Of a DNA stretch of 64,000 bases, positions 26,363 to 36,489 are shown one piece after another. Numbering within the stretch: the first letter of the stretch is position 1; each line of letters opens with the position of its first letter. Both the position numbers and the translations under genes were made by a program. The notes under the pieces are model-generated. The model saw only the letters and a list, made by a program, of their open reading frames with translations. It did not search any database and was not told the DNA's origin. The DNA comes from an uncultured Clostridia bacterium (GTDB taxonomy: Bacteria > Bacillota > Clostridia > Oscillospirales > Acutalibacteraceae), in contig CALEII010000066.1 in the NCBI GenBank assembly GCA_937876205.1, forward strand, positions 1 through 64,000, read 5' to 3'.

Positions 26363-29059
26363 ATGAGTAAGGAACTTGAAAAACAGTATAATCCTAAAAA
26401 CGTTGAAGACAGAATATACAAAACCTGGCTCGACGGCAAATATTTTCACGCAAACCGTGATGAAAGCAAACAGACCTACACAATAGTTATTCCCCCACCG
26501 AATATTACAGGTCAGCTTCATATGGGTCACGCTCTTGACAACACTCTTCAGGATATTCTTATCCGTTTCAGAAGAATGCAGGGCTTTGACACTCTCTGGC
26601 TTCCCGGCACTGACCACGCTTCAATTGCTACAGAGGCAAAAATTGTTGAGGCTATGAAGAAGGAAGGTCTTACAAAGGAAGACCTCGGCAGAGAAAAATT
26701 CCTTGAAAGAGCCTGGGACTGGAAGAAGCAGTACGGCGGCAGAATCGTTGAACAGCTCAAAAAAATGGGCTCATCCTGTGACTGGGACAGAGAGCGATTC
26801 ACTCTTGACGAGGGCTGTAACAAGGCTGTTAATGAAGTTTTTGTCCGTCTTTATGAGAAAGACCTTATTTACAGAGGCAACCGTATGGTTAACTGGTGTC
26901 CTTTCTGTAATACATCAATTTCAGACGCTGAAGTTGAATATGAAGAAAAAGACGGCAACTTCTGGCATCTCCTTTACACAGTTAAGGAAACAGGAGAAAA
27001 GCTTGAGCTTGCAACAACCCGTCCCGAAACAATGCTCGGTGATACAGCTGTTGCAATCAATGCAGAGGATGAAAGATACAAGCATCTTCACGGCTGTCAC
27101 GTTATTCTTCCTCTTCTTAATAAGGAAATACCCATCGTTTGCGATGAACACGCAGATATGACAAAGGGAACGGGTGTTGTTAAAATCACACCTGCTCACG
27201 ACCCCAACGACTTTGAAGTCGGTCAGAGAAACAATCTTCCCATTGTCCGTACATTCACATATGACGGTCACCTCACAGGTGCAGAGGATAAGAGAATCGC
27301 CGATGAGCTTATCGCAAGTGGCAGAGCAACGGAGAATGAACCCGAGGTTCTTGACTGCGGTAAGTATGCAGGTATGACAACTCTTGAAGCAAGAAAAGCA
27401 ATTCTTGCAGACCTTGAAGCAGGCGGTTACCTCAAGGAAGTTGAACCCCGTAAGCACGAAGTCGGTACTTGCTACCGTTGTCACAACACAATCGAACCTA
27501 TGGTTTCAAAGCAGTGGTTTGTACGTATGGTACCTCTTGCAAAGCCTGCAATTGAAGCAGTTGAAAAGGGCGAAACAAAGTTTATCCCCGAAAGATTCAC
27601 AAAGAACTACCTTAATTGGATGAACGGCACCCGTGACTGGTGTATTTCACGTCAGCTTTGGTGGGGTCACAGAATCCCTGCCTGGTATTGTGAAGACTGC
27701 GGTAAGATGACTGTTTCAAAGACAAATATTGATACTTGTCCTCATTGCGGCAGCAAAAATCTTAATCAGGATCCCGATACACTTGATACATGGTTCTCAT
27801 CTGCTCTCTGGCCCTTCTCAACACTCGGCTGGCCTGAAGATACAGCAGACCTCAAGCATTATTATCCCACAAACACACTCGTTACAGGCTATGATATCAT
27901 CGGTTTCTGGGTATCCCGTATGATTTTCTCAGCTCTTGAATACACAGGACAGGTACCCTTTGACACAGTTCTTATTCACGGTCTTGTCCGTGATGCTCAG
28001 GGCAGAAAGATGTCAAAGTCACTCGGTAACGGTATTGATCCCCTTGAAATTATCGATAAGTTTGGTGCTGATGCTCTCAGATTCACTCTTGCAACAGGTA
28101 ACAGCCCCGGAAACGATATGCGTTTCTCAGACGAAAAGGTTGAAGCAAGCCGTAACTTTGCAAACAAGCTCTGGAATGCTGCAAGATTCGTTCTTATGAA
28201 TCTCAATGAGAACGAGCCTGCTCCCTATGTTCCCGAAAAGCTTTCAATTGAAGATAAATGGATTCTCAGCCAGTTCAACACACTTGCAAAGGAAGTAACG
28301 GCTTCACTTGATAAATTTGAGCTGGGTCTCGCAGTTCAGAAGCTCTATGACTTCATCTGGGACGTACTCTGTGACTGGTATATTGAGCTTTGTAAAATCC
28401 GTCTTAACTCAGATGATGCAGAAAAGAAAGCAACCTGCAAGGGTGTTCTTGTTTATGTTATGTCAAACACTCTCAAGCTCCTCCATCCCTTTATGCCTTT
28501 CATTACAGAAGAAATCTGGCAGACTCTTCCTCACGACGGCGAATCAATTATGATTTCACAGTGGCCTGAGTTCACAGATGCACTTGTTTTTGCTGATGAA
28601 GAGGCAGAAATGGAACGCATTATGACAGCTATCAAGGCTGTGAGAAACCGCCGTGCAGAAATGAATGTTGCTCCCTCAAAGAAGGCTGAGGTTTATGTTG
28701 CAACTTCATATAAAGATACATTTACGACAGGTGTTGAGTTCTTCAAGAGACTTGCATCTGCTTCAGATGTTCAGGTTGCAGACAGTTTCGATATCGAAGG
28801 CAGTGTAAGTGTTGTTACTGCAGACGCAACAATCTATCTTCCTCTTGCACAGCTTGTTGATTTTGAGGCTGAGAAGAAGAGACTGAATAAGGAACTTGCA
28901 GAAGCTGAAAAGAAATTAGGCTTTATTGAGAATAAGCTTAATAATCCCGGTTTCCTTGCAAAGGCTCCCGAAGCAGTTATTGCTCAGCAGAAGGAAGACG
29001 GAGCAAAGCTTCAGGAGAAGATTGCACTTCTTAAATCAAGTATTGAAAAGCTTGGATAA
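26363..29059 (+). CDS. valS: Valyl-tRNA synthetase
   Basis: The 898-residue class I synthetase charges tRNA-Val. The HIGH-type motif is in PPPNITGQLHMGHALD, the CP1 editing domain includes TTRPETMLGDTAVA, and GRKMSKSLGN is the KMSKS loop near residue 549. A C-terminal coiled coil (EKKRLNKELAEAEKKLGF) is typical of ValS. AAGGAGG is eight bases before ATG 26363. Expression is controlled by the upstream Val T-box. Confidence 0.97.
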   Translation: MSKELEKQYNPKNVEDRIYKTWLDGKYFHANRDESKQTYTIVIPPPNITGQLHMGHALDNTLQDILIRFRRMQGFDTLWLPGTDHASIATEAKIVEAMKKEGLTKEDLGREKFLERAWDWKKQYGGRIVEQLKKMGSSCDWDRERFTLDEGCNKAVNEVFVRLYEKDLIYRGNRMVNWCPFCNTSISDAEVEYEEKDGNFWHLLYTVKETGEKLELATTRPETMLGDTAVAINAEDERYKHLHGCHVILPLLNKEIPIVCDEHADMTKGTGVVKITPAHDPNDFEVGQRNNLPIVRTFTYDGHLTGAEDKRIADELIASGRATENEPEVLDCGKYAGMTTLEARKAILADLEAGGYLKEVEPRKHEVGTCYRCHNTIEPMVSKQWFVRMVPLAKPAIEAVEKGETKFIPERFTKNYLNWMNGTRDWCISRQLWWGHRIPAWYCEDCGKMTVSKTNIDTCPHCGSKNLNQDPDTLDTWFSSALWPFSTLGWPEDTADLKHYYPTNTLVTGYDIIGFWVSRMIFSALEYTGQVPFDTVLIHGLVRDAQGRKMSKSLGNGIDPLEIIDKFGADALRFTLATGNSPGNDMRFSDEKVEASRNFANKLWNAARFVLMNLNENEPAPYVPEKLSIEDKWILSQFNTLAKEVTASLDKFELGLAVQKLYDFIWDVLCDWYIELCKIRLNSDDAEKKATCKGVLVYVMSNTLKLLHPFMPFITEEIWQTLPHDGESIMISQWPEFTDALVFADEEAEMERIMTAIKAVRNRRAEMNVAPSKKAEVYVATSYKDTFTTGVEFFKRLASASDVQVADSFDIEGSVSVVTADATIYLPLAQLVDFEAEKKRLNKELAEAEKKLGFIENKLNNPGFLAKAPEAVIAQQKEDGAKLQEKIALLKSSIEKLG

Positions 29060-29068
29060 TAAACTAAT

Positions 29069-29091
29069 GGCGGGCTGATTTTCAGTCCGCC
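29069..29091 (+). terminator. Weak hairpin between valS and folC
   Basis: A 10-bp stem (29069-29078 with 29082-29091, one G-T pair) and TTT loop, followed by only CTCAATTTCCC. It may act as an attenuator or processing site rather than a full terminator. Confidence 0.5.
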
Positions 29092-29117
29092 TCAATTTCC
29101 CTTAATAAGGAGATATT

Positions 29118-30398
29118 ATGACAAAAGCTGAAACCTATTTTCACTCACTTCTGACCTTTGGTATAATGCCGGGACTTGACAGAATAAAAATACTTCTTGA
29201 AAGACTCGGAAATCCCGAAAAAAGTCTTCGCTGTATCCATGTTGCCGGTACAAACGGCAAAGGTACGGTCTGCTCATTTCTTGCATCTGTGCTGAAAGAG
29301 GCAGGTTATAAAACGGGACTTTATACCTCACCTTATATTGTTGATTTCCGTGAGAGAATCCGTGTTGACGGTGAAATGATAAGTGAAGCAGCCCTTGAAG
29401 AAGTCACTGAAACCGTAAAAACTGAGATTGAAAAGCTCAGAAGAGAAGATGTTATTATAACTGAATTTGAGGCTGTCACAGCTGCTGCATTTCTTTATTA
29501 CAAAAATACCGGTTGCGATTTTGTGGTTCTTGAAACAGGACTCGGCGGCAGATTTGACGCAACAAATGTAATAGAAAGACCGCTTGCGAGTGTTATTGTT
29601 TCAATTTCTCTTGATCATATCAATATATTAGGCAATACAATAAGTGAAATTGCTTATGAAAAATGCGGAATAATAAAAAACAGCTGTCCTGTTGTTACGA
29701 ATTCTGCTCAGCCGTCAGATGCCCTCAGAATGATAAAAGAGCAGTCTGAAATGAGAAATTCAGAGCTTTATGTAGCCGATGTATCGTCAATCAGGGTGCT
29801 TGATGAATCAGTCTCAGGCAGCAATATTTTTTATTCCGGCAGAAGTGTGTTTGTGCCGTTCCCCGGTAAGCACCAGACAGAAAACTGTATAAACGCACTG
29901 ACAGTTATTGATTTGCTCAAAGAGCAGGGGATTGCCATATCAGAAAAAGCAATCAGAGAAGGCATTGCAAAGACAAGAAACCCTGCCAGATGTGAGATTA
30001 TTTCTGAAAAGCCTCTTGTTATTCTTGACGGCTGTCATAATGAAGACAGTGCAAAGGCATTGTGTTCAGTAATGGAAAAGCATCTTAAAAATAAAAAAAT
30101 AACAGCCGTTATGGGAATGATGGCTGATAAGGATATTGATAAGGTTCTGTATCTGATGCTGCCTTATTTTGATAAGGTTTACACTGTAACGCCGTCAAAT
30201 CCGAGAGCAATAAGTAGTGATGAGCTTGCGGAGAAAATAAAAAGGCTCGGTGGTAAAGCTGTTGCTTATGATGATGTTCACAAAGCATTCAGTGATGCTT
30301 TCAATAATATCGGAGACGATGTACTGCTTGTCTGCGGGTCACTTTATCTTTGTTCTGATATATATGAATATGCAAAAAAAATCAGCAGTTGCACTTGA
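29118..30398 (+). CDS. folC: Folylpolyglutamate synthase / dihydrofolate synthase
   Basis: The 426-residue Mur-ligase-fold enzyme adds glutamate to folates and often to dihydropteroate. The P-loop GTNGKGTVCSFLASVL is near residue 38, and YTSPYIVDFRERIRVDG and ETGLGGRFDATN are family signatures. AAGGAG precedes the ATG. valS-folC order is common in Firmicutes. Confidence 0.95.
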   Translation: MTKAETYFHSLLTFGIMPGLDRIKILLERLGNPEKSLRCIHVAGTNGKGTVCSFLASVLKEAGYKTGLYTSPYIVDFRERIRVDGEMISEAALEEVTETVKTEIEKLRREDVIITEFEAVTAAAFLYYKNTGCDFVVLETGLGGRFDATNVIERPLASVIVSISLDHINILGNTISEIAYEKCGIIKNSCPVVTNSAQPSDALRMIKEQSEMRNSELYVADVSSIRVLDESVSGSNIFYSGRSVFVPFPGKHQTENCINALTVIDLLKEQGIAISEKAIREGIAKTRNPARCEIISEKPLVILDGCHNEDSAKALCSVMEKHLKNKKITAVMGMMADKDIDKVLYLMLPYFDKVYTVTPSNPRAISSDELAEKIKRLGGKAVAYDDVHKAFSDAFNNIGDDVLLVCGSLYLCSDIYEYAKKISSCT

Positions 30399-30418
30399 AT
30401 TGCAGCTGCTGTCTTTTT
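30383..30418 (+). terminator. Terminator overlapping the folC stop codon
   Basis: An 11-bp stem CAGCAGTTGCA / TGCAGCTGCTG (one wobble), then TCTTTTTATT. The folC stop lies in the loop. Confidence 0.8.
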
Positions 30419-30665
30419 ATTCTTCAATACCGAGAAGCCAATTGACGGATACACCGAGCACTTCGCTGAGCGCTACAAGCTCATAGTCATTGATGCTTCT
30501 GATCTGACCTTCTAATTTTGAAAGACCTGATGCGTTAAGGTCCACACCTCTTACCTGAAGCTGAGTTAAAAGATCCTTCTGCTTCATACCGATTGCTTTT
30601 CTTCTCTGTTCGACTCTTGCACCTGCAATATTTCTGTCGCCGAGCTCTTGTTTTCTGACTCTCAT
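30417..30665 (-). CDS. Small XRE-family HTH regulator
   Basis: The 82-residue protein is almost entirely a Cro/C1-type helix-turn-helix: IAGARVEQRRKAIGMKQKDL, the recognition region NASGLSKLEGQIRS and the closing LSEVLGVSVNWLLG. GGAGG is eight bases before ATG 30665. It is a single gene between convergent folC and divergent pncB; pncB or its own gene are the nearest targets by position. No toxin partner is adjacent. Confidence 0.85.
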   Translation of the reverse strand: MRVRKQELGDRNIAGARVEQRRKAIGMKQKDLLTQLQVRGVDLNASGLSKLEGQIRSINDYELVALSEVLGVSVNWLLGIEE

Positions 30666-30776
30666 TTGTATGACCTCCGTCGAGTTTGACTACATTTTAT
30701 CATATTTTGTAGATGAATTCAATATGTATTTGCATTTTATTTTCGTATTTTAAAAATATTTATACCTATTTCACAA

Positions 30777-30805
30777 TTGATTATCATTTTATTATGTGTT
30801 ATTAT
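30777..30805 (+). promoter_or_regulatory. pncB promoter
   Basis: TTGATT (30777-30782), a 17-base spacer and TATTAT (30800-30805). The transcript start would be near 30812, so the longest ORF start at 30777 is not usable. Confidence 0.55.
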
Positions 30806-30830
30806 ATCAGTAATGAAAAGAGATGATTTT

Positions 30831-32279
30831 ATGTTCAGTAAAACAGAAAAAAATAATCTGATAATGGATTTCTATGAGTTTGCTCTTGCGAACGGATTTA
30901 TAAAGGAGCAGATGGGTGACACTGTTGCCTGGTTTGATCTGTTTTTCAGACCCTCACAGCAGATAGGCGGATTTTGCATTATGGCAGGTGTTGAACATCT
31001 GTGTGAAACTCTGAGAAATCTTTCGTTTGATGACAGTGATATTGAATTTCTGCGTGAAAAAGGTATTTCAGAAGATTTTCTTGATTACCTTCGCAATTTT
31101 GAGTTTATGTGTGATATCTGGGCTGTCCCCGAAGGTACTCCCATTTTTGCAGGTGAGCCTATAGTCAAGGTCAGAGGCCCTGTTATTCAGGCTCTGCTTA
31201 TTGAAACAATACTTCTGCTTACAGTCAATCATCAGACGCTTATTGCTACTAAAGCAAACAGGGTAGTCAGAGCTGCACAGGGCAGAAGCGTTGTTGAAGC
31301 AGGCTCAAGGCGTGCGCACGGTCTGCAGGCATCTGTGTACGGCGCAAGAAGTGCATACATAGGCGGTTGTGTTGCCACAACAAATGCTCAGGCAGGCAAG
31401 CTGTTTGATATTCCTCTGTACGGCGGAATGAGTCATACCTGGATTCAGGTTTTTGATAACGAGCTTGATGCTTTCTGTGCTTATGCGAGAGAATATCCTG
31501 ATAACTGTATACTTCTTGTTGACACTTACGATACAATACACAGCGGTGTACCAAATGCCATTGAAGCTTTCAAAAGAGAACTGCTGCCCAGAGGCTACAG
31601 ACCGAAGGGGATAAGAATAGACAGCGGTGATCTTGCATATTTGTCAAAAAAGATACGTAAAATGCTTAATGAAGCAGGTTTTCCTGACTGTGATATATAT
31701 GCATCAAACTCACTTGACGAGTATATTATCAGAGAAATGCTCGGTCACGGTGCAAGAGTTGACACATTCCTTGTCGGCGAAAGACTTATCACATCTGCTG
31801 ATTCTCCTGTGTTCAGCGGTGTATATAAGCTTGCTGCCATTGAGAAAAACGGAGAAATCAGAAACTGTATTAAGCTGAGTGAAAATGTGTCAAAAATCAC
31901 AACTCCCTGTCCTAAGCTCTTATGGCGTCTTTTTGATATGGAAACAGGCAAAGCCATTGCTGATTTGCTGACACTTGAGGATGAAAATATATCTGAAATG
32001 ACTGAATATGAGCTCTTTGACCCTGATTATTCATGGAAGAGAAAGACAGTGACAAACTTTGTTGCAAGACAGCTTCTGGTGTCTGTCTTTGAAAAAGGCA
32101 AGTGTGTCTATCAGTCACCCGACATTTCAGATATACGTTCATACTGCGCAGAACAGGTTGACACGCTGTGGGAAGAGGTTCTGCGTTTTGAATATCCGCA
32201 TAATTATTATGTGGACCTGTCACAGCGACTGTGGGATGAGAAACAGAAGCTTATTAAAGATGCCCGTAATAAAAATTGA
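30831..32279 (+). CDS. pncB: Nicotinate phosphoribosyltransferase
   Basis: The 482-residue enzyme joins nicotinate and PRPP in NAD salvage. VNHQTLIATKANRVVRAA, EAGSRRAHG and YGGMSHTWIQVF (with the phosphorylatable-type His) are recognisable, as is RIDSGDLAYLS. The longest ORF starts at 30777, but the promoter lies there; ATG 30831 with AGAGATG ahead gives the family start MFSKTEKNNLIMDFYE. ATG 30813 is an alternative. Confidence 0.92.
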   Translation: MFSKTEKNNLIMDFYEFALANGFIKEQMGDTVAWFDLFFRPSQQIGGFCIMAGVEHLCETLRNLSFDDSDIEFLREKGISEDFLDYLRNFEFMCDIWAVPEGTPIFAGEPIVKVRGPVIQALLIETILLLTVNHQTLIATKANRVVRAAQGRSVVEAGSRRAHGLQASVYGARSAYIGGCVATTNAQAGKLFDIPLYGGMSHTWIQVFDNELDAFCAYAREYPDNCILLVDTYDTIHSGVPNAIEAFKRELLPRGYRPKGIRIDSGDLAYLSKKIRKMLNEAGFPDCDIYASNSLDEYIIREMLGHGARVDTFLVGERLITSADSPVFSGVYKLAAIEKNGEIRNCIKLSENVSKITTPCPKLLWRLFDMETGKAIADLLTLEDENISEMTEYELFDPDYSWKRKTVTNFVARQLLVSVFEKGKCVYQSPDISDIRSYCAEQVDTLWEEVLRFEYPHNYYVDLSQRLWDEKQKLIKDARNKN

Positions 32280-32299
32280 TTACAAAACTTTAATAATTG

Positions 32300-32331
32300 T
32301 TGACTCAGGTAATGTTTAATGATAATATAAT
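32300..32331 (+). promoter_or_regulatory. Promoter of the PP2C-like gene
   Basis: TTGACT (32300-32305), then TAATAT at 32323 with 17-base spacing or TATAAT at 32326 with 20-base spacing. Confidence 0.45.
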
Positions 32332-32360
32332 ATAGTTAAATATATCGGAAGGTGAATATT

Positions 32361-33716
32361 ATGTCTATTGTTTTTGCTGAATCTGTAGCAATAACCAAGA
32401 GCCGTCTTGTCAAGGGATTTAACGGAGACAATCTCAATCTTAACGGTAAGGTTGTTTCTATGGAAGAGGCTGATGCAGGTTTTAAGGCTGCAGGTAATGT
32501 AAAGCCCCCTTACATAGCTGTTGTTGCTTCAGGAAATCAGAAAGGTTTTGCATCAGGTGCTGCTACTGCATTTAATGATTATGTTAAAGATATACATCTC
32601 AATAAATACAATGCTGAGGCTGTAATCGGCAGATATTTTGACGATATGCAGGCTGTCGTTGAAAAATGTGACCTCCCCGGCAGTAAATTATCAGTAGGTA
32701 TTGTCTGTGTTTATGACGACTGTGTCATTGCAGCAAAGACAGGTGATTGCCACATTCTCAGATTTTCAGACGGTGAGCTTTTTGAAATAGCTCTTTCTGA
32801 CGATGAGGGTGGCAGAGGTTATCAGTTTGTTGATGTTGTCAACAACGGTGATATGTTTGCTCTTATCGGTGAAGAAGCATCTGCAGATCTCGATTATGAC
32901 GGCATTGTCAATTCATTTGATACTGGTGCAGATCTTAAAGAGATGATTAAGGAATTTTACAGAATCCTTTCAGCAAATGCAAAGGGTAAGGACTGTACAG
33001 TTGTTCTTATGAAGCTCAGCTGTGATGAGGAACGTACTTATGCAGCTGCACCTCTTGCTGTTGCAGCAGATGACGCAGATGTTTCCGTAAGCCCTGATAA
33101 GTTTGCTGTTGAGCCTCCTGTTTCTGCAGATGAGCTCAGAGAAAATGACAGTGATGTGTCAGATGATGATGCTCCCGAAACAGGTAAGAAGACTGTGTCA
33201 TCAAAGAAAAAGCTTCTCAGCTTTATCCCCGTTGCAATTCTTGTTATTATTATCGCTGTAACTGTTGCACTTTATCTTGCAACCCGTCCTTCAAATCCTT
33301 TAGGTGGTTTTGAGGGCAATTCAGATGATAATTCTCCTATCTTCAATGAAGGTGAATCATTTGATGATGACTTCAACGGCAGCAACGGTATGCAGTCAGT
33401 TGATGATACAGAATATGGCGGAAGTGTTGATGCTCCCGAAGAGGATGATAACACCACAACAACTGAGCCTGAGAGACAGACTCAGCAGGAAAAACCTACA
33501 GAGGCAGAGAAGACAACTGATGCCGAAACAACAACTGCTGACGATGAAACTACTACTGCAGATGATGAAACAACAACCACAGACGGCTCAGAGGATACAA
33601 CTGCTGAAACAACCACAGCAGAAACAACTGAAGCTCCCGCAGATGAACCTGCAGACGAGCCTGAAGAAGGCAATGACGAGCCTGCAAATGCAGAGCCTGC
33701 AGGTGATACAGAATAA
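32361..33716 (+). CDS. Membrane-anchored PP2C-like protein, probably catalytically dead
   Basis: Residues 1-220 resemble a PP2C/SpoIIE-type Ser/Thr phosphatase: the first Asp in GFNGDN (D23), a GDSR-like KTGDCHI (129) and DCTVVLM (D211). The DGxGGH motif instead reads ASGNQKG (Asp to Ser57), and the CSDG motif reads IGEEA (Asp to Glu171), so the two-metal centre should be broken. A transmembrane helix follows (about 288-307), then a Thr/Glu/Asp-rich tail with repeats of ETTTADD, predicted outside the cell. ATG 32361, six bases after GGAAGGTG, is preferred to GTG 32352. It converges on tldE and faces a PASTA pseudokinase gene 2.8 kb away. Confidence 0.75.
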   Translation: MSIVFAESVAITKSRLVKGFNGDNLNLNGKVVSMEEADAGFKAAGNVKPPYIAVVASGNQKGFASGAATAFNDYVKDIHLNKYNAEAVIGRYFDDMQAVVEKCDLPGSKLSVGIVCVYDDCVIAAKTGDCHILRFSDGELFEIALSDDEGGRGYQFVDVVNNGDMFALIGEEASADLDYDGIVNSFDTGADLKEMIKEFYRILSANAKGKDCTVVLMKLSCDEERTYAAAPLAVAADDADVSVSPDKFAVEPPVSADELRENDSDVSDDDAPETGKKTVSSKKKLLSFIPVAILVIIIAVTVALYLATRPSNPLGGFEGNSDDNSPIFNEGESFDDDFNGSNGMQSVDDTEYGGSVDAPEEDDNTTTTEPERQTQQEKPTEAEKTTDAETTTADDETTTADDETTTTDGSEDTTAETTTAETTEAPADEPADEPEEGNDEPANAEPAGDTE

Positions 33717-33728
33717 TATAATAGAAAA

Positions 33729-33768
33729 AAGCTTGATTCGTTATCTGAATCAAGCTTAATTTTTTTTT
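33729..33768. terminator. Bidirectional terminator between PP2C-like and tldE genes
   Basis: An 11-bp perfect stem AAGCTTGATTC / GAATCAAGCTT with a seven-base loop, A-rich left flank and nine T on the right. Confidence 0.9.
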
Positions 33769-33775
33769 GCGTTGT

Positions 33776-35080
33776 TTATTTACCTGAAACCGTAACGCCG
33801 TCAAAAGCCACCCAGGGGAAGACAGTTGAGCCGTCCATAGCTGTTTCGGCAGAAATATCTGTTACATTAAGCAGCATTTCTGCAAGATTACCGCTTATCA
33901 TAGTCTCAAGCACAGGTTTTGTGATTTTACCGTTTTCAATGAGAAAGCTGTTCTTTGCAACGCCTGAAAAATCACCGTTTCCTGCAGGCTGACCGCCTGA
34001 AATTCTGCAGACAAGTATTCCCTTGTCGATTTTCTTTATCATTTCGTCATAGGGTGTTGCTCCGGCTTTTACTTCCATACAGCTGCTGAGTGTGGGGCAT
34101 CTTTTTTCGCCTGACTTCTTTGCAGCGTATTCAGAAAGTGTGAAATTCTTCAGAACACCGTCTTTTATGATGTCGCAGTTTTCACTTCTGTAGCCTTCAA
34201 GTGTATATCTTTCACCACCGATAATTCTGTCGTCTATGGGAATAAGTGACACTGTCAGATTGTCAGAAGCAACTTTCTCACCCAGCTTTTTTCTCCAGGG
34301 GCTGGTGCTGTCAATAATGGTGTCATCACCTGTGAAGCTGTCAACAGCTGTACCGATGATGTCACAAAGACAAGACGGAGCAAAGACTGCAGTGCCTGTG
34401 AATTTACCCTCAAAGGGGACTGCTTCAAGCTCTTTTTCACACATTTCATACATCATTCTCTGTGTGCCCTTGTCAATGATTTTTTCATTGAGGTCAACAA
34501 AGTCAATACCTGTTGAATTGAATGATGTGGTTTTTTCACCGTCGTGTGCAGAATACATAGAGCCAAGTGAATAATATGCTGCTGTGTATGAGTACTCAAC
34601 ACCGTTTGTGTTTGCAAAAACAGATTTTCCCTCAGAGTAGTCAGCAATTAGCTGTTCAATGAACACCTTAGGATAATCTTTCTTCATATCTTCGAGATAT
34701 TCATTTATTCTGTCAAAGAATTTGTCTCTGTCACATTCCTCTGCACCGAAAACAAAGTCCTCATTTTTGTCAAGGACTGCAATTGACAGACAGTCATCTT
34801 CTGTTGAAACCTCTGCCGCAGCTATACATTCCTTTGCTGCTTCATCAATTGAAGCTTTATCTGTTTTGTTTATTGCGATAACGCCTTTTTTATTGTTTTT
34901 TATGACCTTCATTGTGACGCCGCTGTCAAAAGTTGAACGCATAAGGCTGAATTCACCTGCATCAACATTGATTTCGTCAACAAGACCGAATTTTACCTTA
35001 CACTGGGCGTCATCAGCACCGTATTCCTTAAGACGGGAGAGGGTATACTGTGCAATTTCTTTTATCTGTGAAATTTCCAT
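33776..35080 (-). CDS. tldE: TldE/PmbA-type subunit of the TldD/TldE metalloprotease
   Basis: The 434-residue protein has the TldE fold but lacks the HExxxH of TldD, as expected for the non-catalytic partner. MKVIKNNKKGVIAINKTD and the Gly-rich GGQPAGNGDFSG near the end are family-like. TldD/E degrades unfolded peptides and trims some RiPP precursors (microcin B17 in E. coli). It begins 12 bases after tldD. Confidence 0.9.
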   Translation of the reverse strand: MEISQIKEIAQYTLSRLKEYGADDAQCKVKFGLVDEINVDAGEFSLMRSTFDSGVTMKVIKNNKKGVIAINKTDKASIDEAAKECIAAAEVSTEDDCLSIAVLDKNEDFVFGAEECDRDKFFDRINEYLEDMKKDYPKVFIEQLIADYSEGKSVFANTNGVEYSYTAAYYSLGSMYSAHDGEKTTSFNSTGIDFVDLNEKIIDKGTQRMMYEMCEKELEAVPFEGKFTGTAVFAPSCLCDIIGTAVDSFTGDDTIIDSTSPWRKKLGEKVASDNLTVSLIPIDDRIIGGERYTLEGYRSENCDIIKDGVLKNFTLSEYAAKKSGEKRCPTLSSCMEVKAGATPYDEMIKKIDKGILVCRISGGQPAGNGDFSGVAKNSFLIENGKITKPVLETMISGNLAEMLLNVTDISAETAMDGSTVFPWVAFDGVTVSGK

Positions 35081-35092
35081 TACTGCTCCTCC

Positions 35093-36475
35093 TTAGCGCC
35101 CGCCGATGTTAATTTTGCATTTTACTGCAGGGCCGCCGTCTGATACGGGCATAGGCTGTTTTTTGCCGCAGTAGCCTGAACAAGCCCAGGAAATGCTGTC
35201 TGAAAGCATATCAACAGTTTTCAGCATATCAAATGCAACACCTGATATTGTTGTGTCTCTTATGGCTCTGCCGAGCTTGCCGTTCTTAATTTCATAGCCC
35301 ATTGTTATGCCGAACATAAACTCACCGGTTGTGTCAGCCTGACCGTTCTGGGTCTTTGTGAGATAATAGCCGTTGTCAATTGAAGCGATCATATCACTGA
35401 GCTTATCTGTTCCGGGCAGAATTGCAGTGTTTCTCATTCTGATAAGAGGCTCGTCTGAGAAAGCATATGCTCTCGCATTGCCGCAGGGAGTCATACCAAA
35501 ATGCATTGCACTTTCTTTGTTATTCATATAGCCCTTGAGAATACCGTTTTCAATAATAACTGCATCCTCGCACTTTGTTCCTTCGTCATCAACATAAACA
35601 GGCAGAGGAACCTCCTTGCCGAATGCTGTATGTGCAAAGTCAACTATTGATATTTTATCTGATGCGACCTTTTTGCCGATGTTGCCTGCAGCAACTGAGC
35701 CTGCAAGAACAAGGTCTGCTTCAACGGTGTGACCGATTGCTTCGTGTGCAATCATACCTGAGATAGATGAGTCGATGATACAGTCGCATACACCTGCTTC
35801 TGAGAAAACGCCTTCTTTTTTTGCCATAAGCATTTCATAAAGAGCGTCAACCTTTTCGTAAAGCTCACAGGGAGTGGTGAAAAGCTGAGTGAAAAAGCCT
35901 TTTCCGCAGTTCATTGCTTCAAAAAGCTCAATATTTGAGCCATCATTTGCTTCAGCAGTCATTGTCACGTAAATACACGATCTCGGAGAGAGTGAATGTG
36001 AAAAACTGCCGTTTGTGACATAAAGGAGTCGTTCAATGCTGTCACAGCTGATTATTACGCCTCTGCTTGAGAGGTCAGGGTATTTTGATGCAATATAATC
36101 ATCAAGCTCTCTTGCATAGTCAAGAAGCACTTTCTGAGGCACATCGATATAGTCGTTTGTGTCACGGTAAAATGCGGGCTGTGTTTCGGTGAGAGGTGCT
36201 TTGCCTTTATTTACACGTCTGTCAAGAAACAGAGCATTGTCACGGGCTGCATTTATAACATTTTTAATGCTTTCTTCTGAGTATTCACCCATTGAAGAAA
36301 ATCCGTAAACACCGTTTTTATATACTCTTGAGCATACACCGCCTGATGTTGCACGGGAATTGCCCACAAGATTACCTGATATAATACTGATTTTACTGTT
36401 AGTATTGACCTGTGCACGCACCTCGGCATAGTCACTCACAGAGCTAATGCTGTTTTTTATAAGATCATTCAGCAA
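35093..36475 (-). CDS. tldD: TldD metalloprotease subunit
   Basis: The 460-residue catalytic subunit has the zinc motif HEAIGHTVEADL near residue 239, with the expected third-ligand Cys region near the C-terminus (SDSISWACSGYCGKKQPMP). The start is TTG 36475, supported by AGGAGG about nine bases ahead. It lies between a PASTA pseudokinase gene (14-base gap) and tldE, so all three are likely co-transcribed. A RiPP maturation role is possible given the SCIFF locus 5 kb away, but SCIFF systems are not known to need TldD/E. Confidence 0.92.
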   Translation of the reverse strand: MLNDLIKNSISSVSDYAEVRAQVNTNSKISIISGNLVGNSRATSGGVCSRVYKNGVYGFSSMGEYSEESIKNVINAARDNALFLDRRVNKGKAPLTETQPAFYRDTNDYIDVPQKVLLDYARELDDYIASKYPDLSSRGVIISCDSIERLLYVTNGSFSHSLSPRSCIYVTMTAEANDGSNIELFEAMNCGKGFFTQLFTTPCELYEKVDALYEMLMAKKEGVFSEAGVCDCIIDSSISGMIAHEAIGHTVEADLVLAGSVAAGNIGKKVASDKISIVDFAHTAFGKEVPLPVYVDDEGTKCEDAVIIENGILKGYMNNKESAMHFGMTPCGNARAYAFSDEPLIRMRNTAILPGTDKLSDMIASIDNGYYLTKTQNGQADTTGEFMFGITMGYEIKNGKLGRAIRDTTISGVAFDMLKTVDMLSDSISWACSGYCGKKQPMPVSDGGPAVKCKINIGGR

Positions 36476-36489
36476 AACGCCGTACCTCC

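Noticed and set aside
30417..30665. Antitoxin of a toxin-antitoxin pair
   Set aside because: No small toxin ORF is next to it; the neighbours are folC and pncB.
33482..33673. Ser/Val-rich ORF on the minus strand
   Set aside because: It is the complement of the Thr/Glu repeats in the PP2C-like tail, not a gene.
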